Shown: positions 24,559 to 34,797 of the stretch, piece after piece
How the letters are laid out: every line of letters starts with the position of its first letter
Position numbering within the stretch: the first letter of the stretch is position 1
Made by a program: the position numbers and the translations under genes
The notes under the pieces: generated by a model
Told to the model about the DNA's origin: nothing
Databases searched by the model: none
The model's input: the letters and a program-made list of their open reading frames with translations, nothing else
Source: Clostridiales bacterium
Lineage (GTDB): Bacteria; Bacillota; Clostridia; Lachnospirales; Lachnospiraceae
DNA: 64,000 nucleotides
Direction: 5' to 3'
Assembly (NCBI GenBank): GCA_012839295.1
Contig: DUNO01000009.1
Location: 154,413-218,412 of the forward strand

Positions 24559-25353
24559 TCAGGATGATAGTTTTTTACCCAGGTACCTCTTTTTATATTT
24601 TATACGGGCATAGCTGCTGATCTTATTTATGATATTATAATTGACAACTCCGCCGATAGCTCCAACAACGGGGATTCCCTGTATGAATTTAGCAGTAAGG
24701 AGGGTTTCGGAAAATAGGTCGGAGGTGATGCGCATCTGTTCATCAAAATTAATATCGTCCACGATGTCAAGGTCAATCTGGTTGCCAAGCTCTTCTACCT
24801 TCCGGTTGTATTCCTTCTGTTTTTCCCCTTTGGATATGGCACCGCAGATTAACAGGAGGGTATAGGTTTTTTCCTCCTCCGTCTCATAATTGAAGCCATA
24901 GCTTAGGGCGATCTCATTCAAGGTTCTTATGATCACTGCAAGAAATAGGGGGATGTCCGGGATTCCCACTCCCAAAAAGCCGAGTATGCCGCCCTCAGCC
25001 ACGGAAAAAGAGGTATTGACCAGCCTTGATTGGGTGGAGGCTTTGTCCAGGCGCCGCATATGGCGTTGGTTCAGCTTTTTGTCCAGGGCGTAATTGTTGA
25101 CATCAAAATCCAGGGACAGCTTTTCCTTGTCATAGGTTTTTTCGATATAGGCATTGCCTTTTTCAAAGATTAACTGGAAGCCCTTATAAAAGGCAGCATT
25201 TAAGGTGGATTTGAGCTGCTTTGGGATCAGGCCTTCTATTTTTTCTTTCATTGGTGTTATCGTTGTCTTCATCAGACTGCTTTCCGGTTTATTTAGCAGT
25301 TTGTTTTCCTGCCGGTCCAGGTGCTTCATATGCTGCTCAAATGAATTCTTCAT
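24559..25353 (-). CDS. EcsC-family protein
   Basis: 264 residues from ATG 25353; a TTG at 25362 is also in frame, but AAAGGA is better spaced for the ATG. The sequence has a charged helical N-terminus, a conserved glycine-rich membrane-associating stretch (VAEGGILGFLGVGIPDIPLFLAVIIRTLNEIALSYGF), and GIPVVGAIGGVVNYNIINKISSYARIKYKKR at the C-terminus, which are the hallmarks of EcsC proteins. EcsC was named from a Bacillus ABC-transporter operon, but stand-alone members have no settled function. No ABC transporter is adjacent here. Transcribed opposite to its neighbours. Confidence 0.85.
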   Translation of the reverse strand: MKNSFEQHMKHLDRQENKLLNKPESSLMKTTITPMKEKIEGLIPKQLKSTLNAAFYKGFQLIFEKGNAYIEKTYDKEKLSLDFDVNNYALDKKLNQRHMRRLDKASTQSRLVNTSFSVAEGGILGFLGVGIPDIPLFLAVIIRTLNEIALSYGFNYETEEEKTYTLLLICGAISKGEKQKEYNRKVEELGNQIDLDIVDDINFDEQMRITSDLFSETLLTAKFIQGIPVVGAIGGVVNYNIINKISSYARIKYKKRYLGKKLSS

Positions 25354-25552
25354 ACGGCTCAAGTTCCTTTCTAAAGAGATTAATGGTCAAATATTAATAT
25401 CTATTATACATTTTACAGAAGGATTTGTATAATTATAATCGTATTAAAAAATTTAATTTAAATCAGGAAGATAAATGTATTTTTATAGAAAATTCAGGAT
25501 AAAATATTACAAAAATATTAAATGATATTACAAATTAATTAAAAATAAATAG

Positions 25553-25581
25553 TTGCATTTCTGTTAAAATTTTGATAGAAT
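25553..25581 (+). promoter_or_regulatory. Promoter upstream of the secreted protein gene
   Basis: TTGCAT (25553-25558) and TAGAAT (25576-25581) are separated by 17 bp. The transcript would have a 5' UTR of about 130 nt. The whole gap 25354-25716 is very AT-rich, contains no gene, and holds this promoter plus the repeat at 25652. Confidence 0.5.
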
Positions 25582-25651
25582 AGAAGAAACTGATTAATTA
25601 TTGTTATAGTTTGGCATTAGGCTGGATTATAATAATTAGTTCAAGCATAAA

Positions 25652-25694
25652 GAAGTTTTATAAAAACCTCCCGGGAAGTTTTTATAAAAACCTT
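25652..25694 (+). promoter_or_regulatory. Paired self-complementary repeats in a 5' UTR
   Basis: GAAGTTTTATAAAAACCT and GAAGTTTTTATAAAAACCT occur in tandem, separated by CCCGG. Each is nearly palindromic, so the pair also folds into one long hairpin with the CCCGGG centre as loop. It ends about 20 nt before the start codon at 25717, next to the ribosome binding site, and could modulate expression. Confidence 0.45.
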
Positions 25695-25716
25695 TTAAGA
25701 AATTTGAGGAGATTCA

Positions 25717-26550
25717 ATGAAGCTTAAATATAAAAAAGCTATATTAATAACGACAATGAGCACTATGGGGATTGGAATCCTGACACTTTCCCTAAGCCAG
25801 AGTAAGACGAATGCCGAGGAAAATACGAATAGCAAATTAGCAAAGACTGCCGTAATGGCAATGGATACAACTGTAGAAAAGGGAGGAAGCGATGCCGCTT
25901 CATTGTCAGCCGAACCGTCGGTCTCCCCGGAGCCTACCCTGGCGCCTACGCCAACTCCGCTTCCTGTCTATGCTGTTAAGGAGGACGGATATCCTAAGAT
26001 TCTGAAGATGTTTAAGGAATATTACACGGCAAAGGGCAACTGTGATGTTGCCGGTATCAAAAAGCTTTTAAGTGATCCGTCCAAGGTGGAAACCCAGGAA
26101 GAGCTTCAGGAAAAGACAAAGTACATTGAGAAATATGAAAAGGTGAAGGCATATGTTAAGGATAGCTTTGAAAAAGGAAGCTATGTCGTATATGTTTATC
26201 ATGAGATTAAATTTACCAATATCCGCACCACGATTCCGGGACTTTCAAGGTTCTATGTGGTTACGGATGCCGACGGAAATTTAAAGATCTTTTCTGGAGA
26301 TATGGATGCGACCACAAAGGCCTATTATGATGAGAGAATGCAGGATAAGGATGTCCTTGCATTATTTGATATGACAAATGAAAAGAGCGAAGAGGCCATG
26401 AAGAAGGATGAAGACCTGCAGAACTTTGTCAAGAAGATAAAGGAAGCAGCCGGTAAAGCTGAAGCTTCGAAATCAGATTCTTCAAAGACCGATTCCTCAA
26501 AGACAAAGACACCTACAGCCAAGCCTGAAGCAACAAAAACGGCTTCTTAA
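25717..26550 (+). CDS. Secreted protein with Pro-rich linker, unknown function
   Basis: 277 residues. The N-terminus MKLKYKKAILITTMSTMGIG followed by LTLSLSQSKTNAEE is a signal peptide or signal anchor. A Ser/Pro/Thr linker (EPSVSPEPTLAPTPTPLP, about 68-86) leads to a compact domain (about 90-220) with YPKILKMFKEYYTAKGNCDVAGIKKLLS and VVYVYHEIKFTNIRTTIPGLSRFYVVTDADG. That pattern resembles the NTF2/SnoaL-like folds of secreted clostridial proteins, but the assignment is tentative. The tail is rich in Lys, Ser and Thr (SKSDSSKTDSSKTKTPTAKPEATKT), perhaps a wall-associating or glycosylated stretch. Confidence 0.65.
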   Translation: MKLKYKKAILITTMSTMGIGILTLSLSQSKTNAEENTNSKLAKTAVMAMDTTVEKGGSDAASLSAEPSVSPEPTLAPTPTPLPVYAVKEDGYPKILKMFKEYYTAKGNCDVAGIKKLLSDPSKVETQEELQEKTKYIEKYEKVKAYVKDSFEKGSYVVYVYHEIKFTNIRTTIPGLSRFYVVTDADGNLKIFSGDMDATTKAYYDERMQDKDVLALFDMTNEKSEEAMKKDEDLQNFVKKIKEAAGKAEASKSDSSKTDSSKTKTPTAKPEATKTAS

Positions 26551-26603
26551 ATAACAGGCGGCTCAGCTGCACCAGGCAGTATGAACTGAATAAATTAAAA
26601 GGA

Positions 26604-26641
26604 ACTCCTTATACTAAGAAAAAAGTATAAGGAGTATTTTT
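26604..26641 (+). promoter_or_regulatory. Terminator-like hairpin that hides a ribosome binding site
   Basis: ACTCCTTATACT (26604-26615) pairs perfectly with AGTATAAGGAGT (26624-26635), followed by ATTTTT and then directly by the ATG at 26642. The right arm contains AAGGAG, the only ribosome binding site of the next gene, 7 nt from its start. The hairpin can thus act as terminator of the upstream gene and as translational lock for the downstream one. Confidence 0.7.
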
Positions 26642-27076
26642 ATGATTGGAAATGTGGATTTGGACTTATTGGAAAAAACCTATCAGAATGCGTCTATTGG
26701 CATTACTGCAATTAAAGCCGTATTGGATAAGACGGAAAATAAAACGCTGAATAATGAGCTCCATAAGCAATTAAAGGATTATCAGGAGCTGGCGGATAAA
26801 TCAAAGGAGCAGCTTTTGAAGAATGGGGCGAAGGTAAAGAAGCAATCCCTGTATGTACGGGCCATGATGAAGGGGAATGTTAAAATGAATATTTTGATGA
26901 AGCCCTCGGACAGCCGAATCGCCCAGATGGTGATACAGGGAAGTACCATGGGTGTAACACAGATGACAAAGCTGATTCATGCAAAACCGAATGCGGACGG
27001 CACCAGCAAGGAGCTTGCACAGGAGTTTGTTAAAAAGGAAGAAGAAAATATTGAGGTTATGAAGGGCTATTTATAG
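26642..27076 (+). CDS. Small helical cytoplasmic protein, unknown function
   Basis: 144 residues with no signal or membrane segment. It is almost entirely helical and heptad-like (LDLLEKTYQNASIGITAIKAVLDKTENKTLNNELHKQLKDYQELADKSKEQLLKNGAKVKK), which recalls the four-helix ferritin-like DUF2383/DUF892 type, but the metal ligands are not evident. The ATG directly follows a terminator-like hairpin that covers the ribosome binding site. A hairpin at 27109 ends the unit. Confidence 0.6.
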   Translation: MIGNVDLDLLEKTYQNASIGITAIKAVLDKTENKTLNNELHKQLKDYQELADKSKEQLLKNGAKVKKQSLYVRAMMKGNVKMNILMKPSDSRIAQMVIQGSTMGVTQMTKLIHAKPNADGTSKELAQEFVKKEEENIEVMKGYL

Positions 27077-27108
27077 AGGCTGGTATAGAAAAATATGGGA
27101 CGGTTTAA

Positions 27109-27175
27109 AGATGCCGGATATTGGGCTGCTGTTTAATGACTTTGATTTCTGATAGCAGCCTAATATCCGGCATCT
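27109..27175 (+). terminator. Long-stem hairpin after the 144-residue gene
   Basis: AGATGCCGGATATTGGGCTGCT (27109-27130) pairs with AGCAGCCTAATATCCGGCATCT (27154-27175) with one mismatch. The T-run is short, so termination may be imperfect. Confidence 0.65.
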
Positions 27176-27250
27176 TCAGGTTGGTTTGTCCTACAGTATT
27201 TTCCCTGAATAATAACAGGGGGTTATCGTTAAGCAGAGGAGGGAAAACAG

Positions 27251-27279
27251 TGGACTTAAAGTTATAAATCAAGTATAAT
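27251..27279 (+). promoter_or_regulatory. Promoter of the pseudouridine synthase gene
   Basis: TGGACT and a perfect TATAAT (27274-27279) are separated by 17 bp and lie about 60 bp upstream of the start at 27340. Confidence 0.55.
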
Positions 27280-27339
27280 TATGTGGTGGCAGAGACTGGA
27301 ACTTAAGCCATTTTTATATAGGAAAGGTATAGGTAGCAT

Positions 27340-28551
27340 ATGGCGAAACGAACAAAAAAATTGACGTCCCAAGGGGATGAAAAGGATGAAATCAGAATAA
27401 ATAAATTCCTAAGTGATGCGGGAATTTGCTCCAGGCGGGAAGCGGATCGCTATATTACGGAGGGCAAGGTTAAGATAGACGGCGAGATTGCACAGATGGG
27501 CTCCAAGGTAACAAAGGACAGTGTGGTTACCTTTTTGGATCAGCCGGTCAGGAAGGAAGAGAAGCTGGTCCTGATTGCATTTAATAAGCCGGAGGGGATT
27601 GTATGTACTACGGATCAAAGAGAGCCGGACAACATCATCGATTTTATCAACTATGGCATGCGTATCTATCCGGTCGGGAGGTTGGATAAGGATTCGGAGG
27701 GCCTGATTTTACTGACAAATGACGGAGATATTGTAAATAAAATTTTACGTGCGGAGCACCAGCATGAGAAGGAATACATTGTTCACGTAAATAAGGAAAT
27801 TACAGCGGATTTTATTCAGGAGATGTCTGCTGGGGTACCAATCCTTGATACGGTTACGAACCCGTGTAAGGTGACACAATTGGACAAGTATACCTTTAAT
27901 ATTATCCTTACCCAGGGATTAAACAGGCAGATCAGGCGTATGTGTGAATATTTAGGATACCGGGTAGTGGGCTTGACCAGAATCCGTATTATGAATATCC
28001 AGCTGGGAAGGCTTAAGGTAGGGGATTACCGCAATGTAACAGAAAAAGAGATTGAAGAGCTGAATCAGGCATTTGAGCAGCAGAAGGAAAAAAAGGCAGA
28101 GAAGGGAACCGAGGCAAAAAGAGAACAGGGCAGAAGAGAGCCAGGTAAGAAGGAACAGGGCAGGAGAGAGCCAGGTAAGAAGGAACAGGGCAGGAGAGAG
28201 CCAGGTAAGAAGGAACAGGGCAGGAGAGAGCCAGGTAAGAAGGAACAGGACAGGGGAGAGCCAGGTAAGAAGGAACAGGACAGAAGAGAACAAGGGAAAA
28301 GTGGAGCCGAAAAGATAAGTGTAAGCTCATTAGGTAAAAGGGATAGGAGTAATCCGCCCAAGGTGATGCATAGCGCGCTGCCAAAAGAGCACAATGATAG
28401 AAGAAATTCTAGGCCTACCGGGAAAAAAAGCGGAGCGGATAAGTTTTCAGACCATGAGAAATTTTCAAATAGTGAAAATAGAAGAACCCCGGGCAAATAT
28501 TCAGATAAAGGGAAAAGAAGCCCAGGCAGCAAGAAAGCAAAATTCAGGTAA
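27340..28551 (+). CDS. RluB/RluF-type 23S rRNA pseudouridine synthase with repetitive basic tail
   Basis: 403 residues. An S4 RNA-binding domain (RINKFLSDAGICSRREADRYITEGKVKIDG, about 20-60) precedes the RsuA-family catalytic domain with the nucleophile Asp in PVGRLDKDSEGLILLTNDG and the conserved GLNRQIRRMCEYLGYRVVGLTRIRI. The product should isomerise a uridine in 23S rRNA; QGLNRQIRRMCE suggests the RluF-like branch. From residue 262, five copies of EQGRREPGKK form a highly basic, disordered tail followed by more Lys/Arg-rich sequence, about 140 residues beyond the usual end. The tail may bind RNA. The next gene, ligA, starts 21 bp downstream. Confidence 0.9.
   Translation: MAKRTKKLTSQGDEKDEIRINKFLSDAGICSRREADRYITEGKVKIDGEIAQMGSKVTKDSVVTFLDQPVRKEEKLVLIAFNKPEGIVCTTDQREPDNIIDFINYGMRIYPVGRLDKDSEGLILLTNDGDIVNKILRAEHQHEKEYIVHVNKEITADFIQEMSAGVPILDTVTNPCKVTQLDKYTFNIILTQGLNRQIRRMCEYLGYRVVGLTRIRIMNIQLGRLKVGDYRNVTEKEIEELNQAFEQQKEKKAEKGTEAKREQGRREPGKKEQGRREPGKKEQGRREPGKKEQGRREPGKKEQDRGEPGKKEQDRREQGKSGAEKISVSSLGKRDRSNPPKVMHSALPKEHNDRRNSRPTGKKSGADKFSDHEKFSNSENRRTPGKYSDKGKRSPGSKKAKFR
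28123..28272 (+). repeat. Five 30-bp tandem repeats inside the synthase gene
   Basis: Five in-frame 30-bp units starting GAACAGGGCAGAAGAGAG occupy 28123-28152 and each following 30-bp window, plus a partial sixth to about 28299. Units 2-4 are nearly identical, units 5-6 diverge at GGC/GAC. The length is a multiple of three, so copy-number change would keep the frame. Confidence 0.95.
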
Positions 28552-28554
28552 TGA

Positions 28555-30582
<2,028 letters not shown>

Positions 30583-30678
30583 CAGGGGTAGTAAGCCTTT
30601 TTGCGGGGATTGATTGAACGGCAGATTACTGAAAAGGTAGTTTTCTGTAATTTTGTTTTTGCGAAAATTGATTCTTTA

Positions 30679-30707
30679 TTGATTTATCTGGGAAAGCGTG
30701 CTATCAT
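30679..30707 (+). promoter_or_regulatory. Promoter of metA
   Basis: TTGATT (30679-30684) and TATCAT (30702-30707) lie 17 bp apart, and TG sits just before the -10 (TGCTATCAT), giving an extended -10. The start codon is 107 bp downstream. Confidence 0.6.
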
Positions 30708-30733
30708 AGTCAATAATTAAAAATGTGGAATAC

Positions 30734-30774
30734 TTGGGGTGTCGGAATAAGCAGGTCTTAGAACAACACCCCAA
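30734..30774 (+). promoter_or_regulatory. Hairpin in the metA leader
   Basis: TTGGGGTGT (30734-30742) pairs with ACACCCCAA (30766-30774) around a 23-nt loop. No SAM-I, SAM-II or T-box consensus is recognisable. It may be a weak attenuator. Confidence 0.4.
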
Positions 30775-30813
30775 TAAAATAAATAGAAATAATAGAGAAA
30801 ATGGTGATGAAGA

Positions 30814-31719
30814 ATGCCGATTAAAATTCAAAGTGATTTACCCGCAAAAAAAGTTCTTGAGGATGAGAACATATTCGTAATGGATGAGACCAGGGCGATC
30901 CACCAGGACATTCGTCCGCTGAGGATAGCAATCCTAAACCTGATGCCGGTCAAAGAGGATACTGAGGTCCAGCTGCTGCGCAGCTTATCGAATACGCCCC
31001 TTCAGGTGGATGTTACATTTTTAACGACAGGAACCTATGTTGGAACACATACACCGACCAGCCATTTGGATCAGTTCTACCAAACCTTTGAAGAGGTAAA
31101 AAACCGCAGATATGACGGTCTGATCATCACGGGTGCCCCGGTAGAGCAGATGGAATTCGAGGAGGTTACATATTGGGATGAGCTTGCCAGGATTATGGAA
31201 TGGTCTAAAACAAATGTAACCTCAACACTGCACATCTGCTGGGGGGCACAAGCCGGTTTATATTATCATTACGGAATCAAGAAGGCGGCTCTTGACAATA
31301 AGATGTTTGGTATCTTTGAACACAAGGTATTGGAAAAAAGGGTACCCTTTGTCAGGGGCTTCGATGACGTATTCTATGCACCCCATTCCAGATATACCAC
31401 CGTCTCCAGGGAAGAGATTAAAAAATGCAAGGATCTGACCATACTGGCTGAATCGGATGAGGCTGGCGTATTCATTGTGATGGCGCAGGATGGAAAGCAG
31501 ATATTCGTAACGGGGCATCCCGAATATGACCGGGTATCCCTGGATAAGGAATACAAGAGGGACATTGAAAAAGGAATTAAGATTGAGCTTCCAAAGAACT
31601 ATTATCCTGACAACCAGCCGGAATATAGGCCGAACCTGGTGTGGAGGGCGCATGCAAACGCCATGTATACGAATTGGCTCAATTATTACGTCTATCAGGT
31701 CACCCCTTACGAGCTTTAG
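30814..31719 (+). CDS. metA: Homoserine O-acyltransferase MetA, predicted acetyl-CoA-dependent
   Basis: 301 residues. Catalytic Cys142 (HICWGAQAGLYYHY), His235 and Glu237 (TGHPEYD) are in place, and the whole length matches MetA. Residue 111 is Glu (TGAPVEQMEF); in studied MetA enzymes Glu at this position selects acetyl-CoA, whereas Gly selects succinyl-CoA, so the product is predicted to be O-acetylhomoserine. That is the first committed step of methionine synthesis. It has its own promoter and leader, and no other methionine gene is adjacent. Confidence 0.93.
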   Translation: MPIKIQSDLPAKKVLEDENIFVMDETRAIHQDIRPLRIAILNLMPVKEDTEVQLLRSLSNTPLQVDVTFLTTGTYVGTHTPTSHLDQFYQTFEEVKNRRYDGLIITGAPVEQMEFEEVTYWDELARIMEWSKTNVTSTLHICWGAQAGLYYHYGIKKAALDNKMFGIFEHKVLEKRVPFVRGFDDVFYAPHSRYTTVSREEIKKCKDLTILAESDEAGVFIVMAQDGKQIFVTGHPEYDRVSLDKEYKRDIEKGIKIELPKNYYPDNQPEYRPNLVWRAHANAMYTNWLNYYVYQVTPYEL

Positions 31720-31839
31720 GAAAAAGCGCGAAAATGCTGGGTTTCAGGGCATTTGCCGTGGTTTAATAACAATAATAGAATTTAAACTTTAGCATAAGGG
31801 CATTACTGTAGCAGGTGGTGTCCTTATTTTAGAAAGGCG

Positions 31840-32315
31840 GTGCATTATTGGATGAATACGAATAGCTCCGTAATGTCATTCAGTTCAATACGGGAAATAT
31901 TTAGTGTATACTGGAGAGATGAGAAAGTGGCAGATGTTGACTATACGCCAAGCAAAACAACGGCAAAAGTGTATACAAAAGATCCAGGTAAGATTCCCTT
32001 TATAGATGGCGCTGATAGTTATCAAATCGCACTGTTTATTGAGTCAAGATGCTGGGGCAAGGACGGGCTGATCTAAAGGAATTACTTTCTTTTATTGGGC
32101 TAGACGAGTATAATATATGGGACATTGTAAAGAAAACGCATAGGACTGATTATGATAATTTATTATGGATAAAATGGGAACTTGACATGGGGGGATGTGA
32201 GACCAAGATGAAAGAAGTAAATCTAGAAAAAGACTTTATCATGTTTAAAGGCTCAACATCGAAAGGCACACAGGTGAAATATTTTTATGATGGCCGTTGG
32301 TATAAAAGAGCTTAA
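31840..32315 (+). pseudogene. Frameshifted remnant of a two-gene, possibly HipA-like, locus
   Basis: The frame from 31840 reads to FIESRCWGKDGLI and stops at 32076, while the +1 frame from about 32049 continues sensibly as ADLKELLSFIGLDEYNIWDIVKKTHRTDYDNLLWIKW. Restoring one base in the GGG run near 32070 would join them. From memory this resembles the small protein encoded before HipA-like kinases in Lachnospiraceae. The in-frame tail from ATG 32208 (MKEVNLEKDFIMFKGSTSKGTQVKYFYDGRWYKRA) looks like the beginning of the kinase itself, cut off after 35 residues. So both partners appear decayed. Family assignment is tentative. Confidence 0.55.
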
Positions 32316-32423
32316 GTTAACAAACTAGTCTGGCAAGTGTCCAAGATGTAATAAATAGTAAATTATTATCTACGGGCTTGCACCAATTTGAATTGTAATT
32401 AAAAACAAAATATACTGTACTAT

Positions 32424-32462
32424 GAAGTGATGCTAATACAAAAGTGGCATCACTTCTTTTTT
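32424..32462 (+). terminator. Intrinsic terminator before the EPS cluster
   Basis: GAAGTGATGC (32424-32433) pairs with GCATCACTTC (32447-32456), followed by TTTTTT. It separates the decayed locus from the polysaccharide cluster. Confidence 0.85.
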
Positions 32463-32690
32463 ATGCAGGGAAGGATTGCAGATGTCTTATCAAATAAAGA
32501 AGCATAGCTAAGAAAAGAAATGTTCATAAATTAGATGTAGTATTCCACGATAAGACCGGCATAGATTAAATATAAGTGATTAAAACAGAATTGCGGATGA
32601 ATCACAGAGTAAGGCCGCAAGGCCAGGAGCCTGCAGTGAGGAAGCATAGCAGACAGAAACCGGTATAACCTTTTAAGGAGGAACAGGAAT
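32463..32690 (+). promoter_or_regulatory. Leader region of the EPS cluster
   Basis: 228 bases without a gene. A GNRA-capped hairpin GGCC-GCAA-GGCC (32613-32624) and a short GGT/AACC pairing near the 3' end suggest structured RNA. AAGGAGG before 32691 is the ribosome binding site. No clear sigma-A promoter was found, though one must lie here or upstream of the terminator. Confidence 0.35.
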
Positions 32691-33935
32691 ATGTATAGTC
32701 TTAAAAACGTCAGGAGAATCATTCTTGGTAGTGTACTATTTATCTGTATCATTATACTGTTCGCTAACTTAGATGTTATACTTGAACAATTGACCTCTAA
32801 AGAGAGCCAAAGTGATGGAACCCCAACCTCTGAACCAACGGCTACACAAGCTCCCGGACCAGAAGCATCGTATACATCACCCGGTACCTTCCAAAGGATT
32901 GCTTATGTAAAAGAATTTGGTGCATACGGTGATGGCATCAATGATGATACCCAGGCGGTGATTCGGGCGCTTAACAGCGGAGCCGATGCTGTGGTTTTTG
33001 AAAAAGGTGCAGTATATAAGATAAGGGACTACATCATAATGGAGAGAGCTGGAGTTACTGTATTAGGAAGGGGAGCTACTTTATTTACGGATAATGATTA
33101 TAGAGCCAGGGAGGATTATCACGAATTTTTCCTCCATATTATGGCAGATGATATCAGAATTGAAGAATTAAATATAGAAGCAAGAGAAACCATACTGGTT
33201 GGATATAAAACCCAGGTCGGAATACAGCATGCATCCGACATTACGATTGATAGGTGCAGCTTTACGATTCCCGCAACCGTATTGTCCGGCGGAGCCACCC
33301 ATGATATAGAGTACAATAATCTGGACCTTTTCACCGGGTGGCATAATGTAGTAATAAAAAATTCAGTTTTGACCAACCTGGCAGATGCGAATGCAGGTGT
33401 ATGTGCAGAATTCCGTGATCTGCATGACAACGGTGCAGGCGGTCTGGTCTTTACGAATAATACCTGCACCTCCAACTGTCACGACGAGATCATTGCAATG
33501 TTCTCCGGGACAAAGACTACGATTAGAAATGTAAATATTACAAACAACAGCATCAATGCTATCGCCGGCACAGTATCAAAGCCGAGGGTAATCGGGATTA
33601 GCCTCGGTTATGATGAATATGGCTTAAAGGATATTACATTTACAGGGAATACAGTAAACATCTACTCGGAATTTGCAGGTGTTTTTATGGGAGGATCAAA
33701 AAATATCACAATAAATAATAACTCAATTAAGTATACAGCCCTGCCCTCCGCAGTTTCAGCATCTTTATTCAGAGGCACGGACAAGAAAAAAAATATTAAT
33801 GTTATGGGTAACCATATAACTCTCAAGAATAATGCTTTGATGGATTTTGTCGGGATTTCCGATGGAAAGATATACTTTGGCCCCAATTACATTACAGGGG
33901 ATATAAGTATATCGGATGAAATATTCGTGGATTAA
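32691..33935 (+). CDS. Membrane-anchored right-handed beta-helix protein (pectate lyase-like)
   Basis: 414 residues. An uncleaved N-terminal membrane helix (about 11-30) and a Ser/Thr/Pro linker (about 40-62) place the rest outside the cell. YVKEFGAYGDGINDDTQAVIRAL at about 75-97 is the typical start of the pectate-lyase superfamily beta helix (PF12708/GH28-like). Repeating short turns (NITITNNSI, ITFTGNTVNIYS, NITINNNSI) follow. Proteins of this type in EPS clusters act as polysaccharide lyases, hydrolases or epimerases on the secreted polymer. Catalytic residues cannot be assigned. First gene of the cluster. Confidence 0.8.
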   Translation: MYSLKNVRRIILGSVLFICIIILFANLDVILEQLTSKESQSDGTPTSEPTATQAPGPEASYTSPGTFQRIAYVKEFGAYGDGINDDTQAVIRALNSGADAVVFEKGAVYKIRDYIIMERAGVTVLGRGATLFTDNDYRAREDYHEFFLHIMADDIRIEELNIEARETILVGYKTQVGIQHASDITIDRCSFTIPATVLSGGATHDIEYNNLDLFTGWHNVVIKNSVLTNLADANAGVCAEFRDLHDNGAGGLVFTNNTCTSNCHDEIIAMFSGTKTTIRNVNITNNSINAIAGTVSKPRVIGISLGYDEYGLKDITFTGNTVNIYSEFAGVFMGGSKNITINNNSIKYTALPSAVSASLFRGTDKKKNINVMGNHITLKNNALMDFVGISDGKIYFGPNYITGDISISDEIFVD

Positions 33936-34047
33936 ATTATATTCTTTGAGGAAACTCTGCAGGGCTTTAGTCAACAGCATAACCGGTATTAGGCCATAAA
34001 TACAGGATAAATTGCGTTATTCGACCTTTAAACAGGAATAAAAATGC

Positions 34048-34077
34048 TGGACAAACATGGCATAAATAGTATATAAT
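34048..34077 (+). promoter_or_regulatory. Internal promoter upstream of the Wzz-like gene
   Basis: TGGACA (34048-34053) and a perfect TATAAT (34072-34077) are separated by 18 bp, 49 bp upstream of the start at 34126. It would drive the chain-length, kinase and glycosyltransferase genes separately from the beta-helix gene. Confidence 0.6.
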
Positions 34078-34125
34078 ATCCAATAATTACCAATTTGAAA
34101 CGGTGTGTTATGTTGGGGGGAAGGT

Positions 34126-34797
34126 ATGAATAAAGAAATCAATATTGATCTGAGAAGATGCCTGAAAGCGATTTTGAAGAAATGGTGGTTGATTATTATT
34201 GTTGGGGGCGTATGCTTTGGTGCGGCGTATCTGATAACCCTTAACAATTTGAAGCAGGACGAGTATACGGCAGAAACAACGGTCTATAGTGTTGTTTTTA
34301 ATGATTATTCGGCACTTACCTTGTATTCAGATCTTTTGACAAGTACGAAGATTTGCCGGAAAGCGGCGGAGGAATCGGGAATTCCTGGTATCACTGCGGA
34401 TAAAGTAAAGAAAATGATTTCAATTAAGTACTCTTCCACAGGCACGGTGTTAGGAATCTGCGCTACATCGACGGATAAGGCTATTGCCATAAGGATGGCG
34501 AATTTGGTGGCAGATACCTTTATAGGAGAAATTAATAATATTACTTCGAGTGATTCAGTCCGCCTGTTGGATCAGGCCACAAAGGCAGAATTATCCTATA
34601 ATAGAAGCCTGGAGCAGCTGAAGATTAGGATTTTAGCTTTGTGTGGGGGAGTTATACTGATGTGCTTTTGGATTGCGCTACACGAAATATTTACCCATAA
34701 AATTTATAATCTATATGATGCGGGTTTAGAAGGTGAGATCGATATTATTGGCATTGTTCCATTGTTTCAATTGAAAATAGAAGGAGATAAAGGCTGA
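34126..34797 (+). CDS. Wzz/CapA-like polysaccharide chain-length regulator
   Basis: 223 residues from ATG 34126 (GGGGGAAGG just upstream). A first membrane helix (WWLIIIVGGVCFGAAYLITL, about 22-41) follows a basic cytoplasmic N-terminus, and a second one (ILALCGGVILMCFWIAL, about 174-190) precedes a short cytoplasmic tail. The extracytoplasmic part is only about 130 residues. This is the Wzz/CapA topology that activates a CpsD-type kinase, encoded next. The stop codon TGA overlaps the first bases of leader element copy B. Confidence 0.85.
   Translation: MNKEINIDLRRCLKAILKKWWLIIIVGGVCFGAAYLITLNNLKQDEYTAETTVYSVVFNDYSALTLYSDLLTSTKICRKAAEESGIPGITADKVKKMISIKYSSTGTVLGICATSTDKAIAIRMANLVADTFIGEINNITSSDSVRLLDQATKAELSYNRSLEQLKIRILALCGGVILMCFWIALHEIFTHKIYNLYDAGLEGEIDIIGIVPLFQLKIEGDKG

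Noticed and set aside
30720..30813. T-box or SAM riboswitch upstream of metA
   Set aside because: Only one simple hairpin is present; no T-box sequence, specifier loop or SAM-I core is seen.
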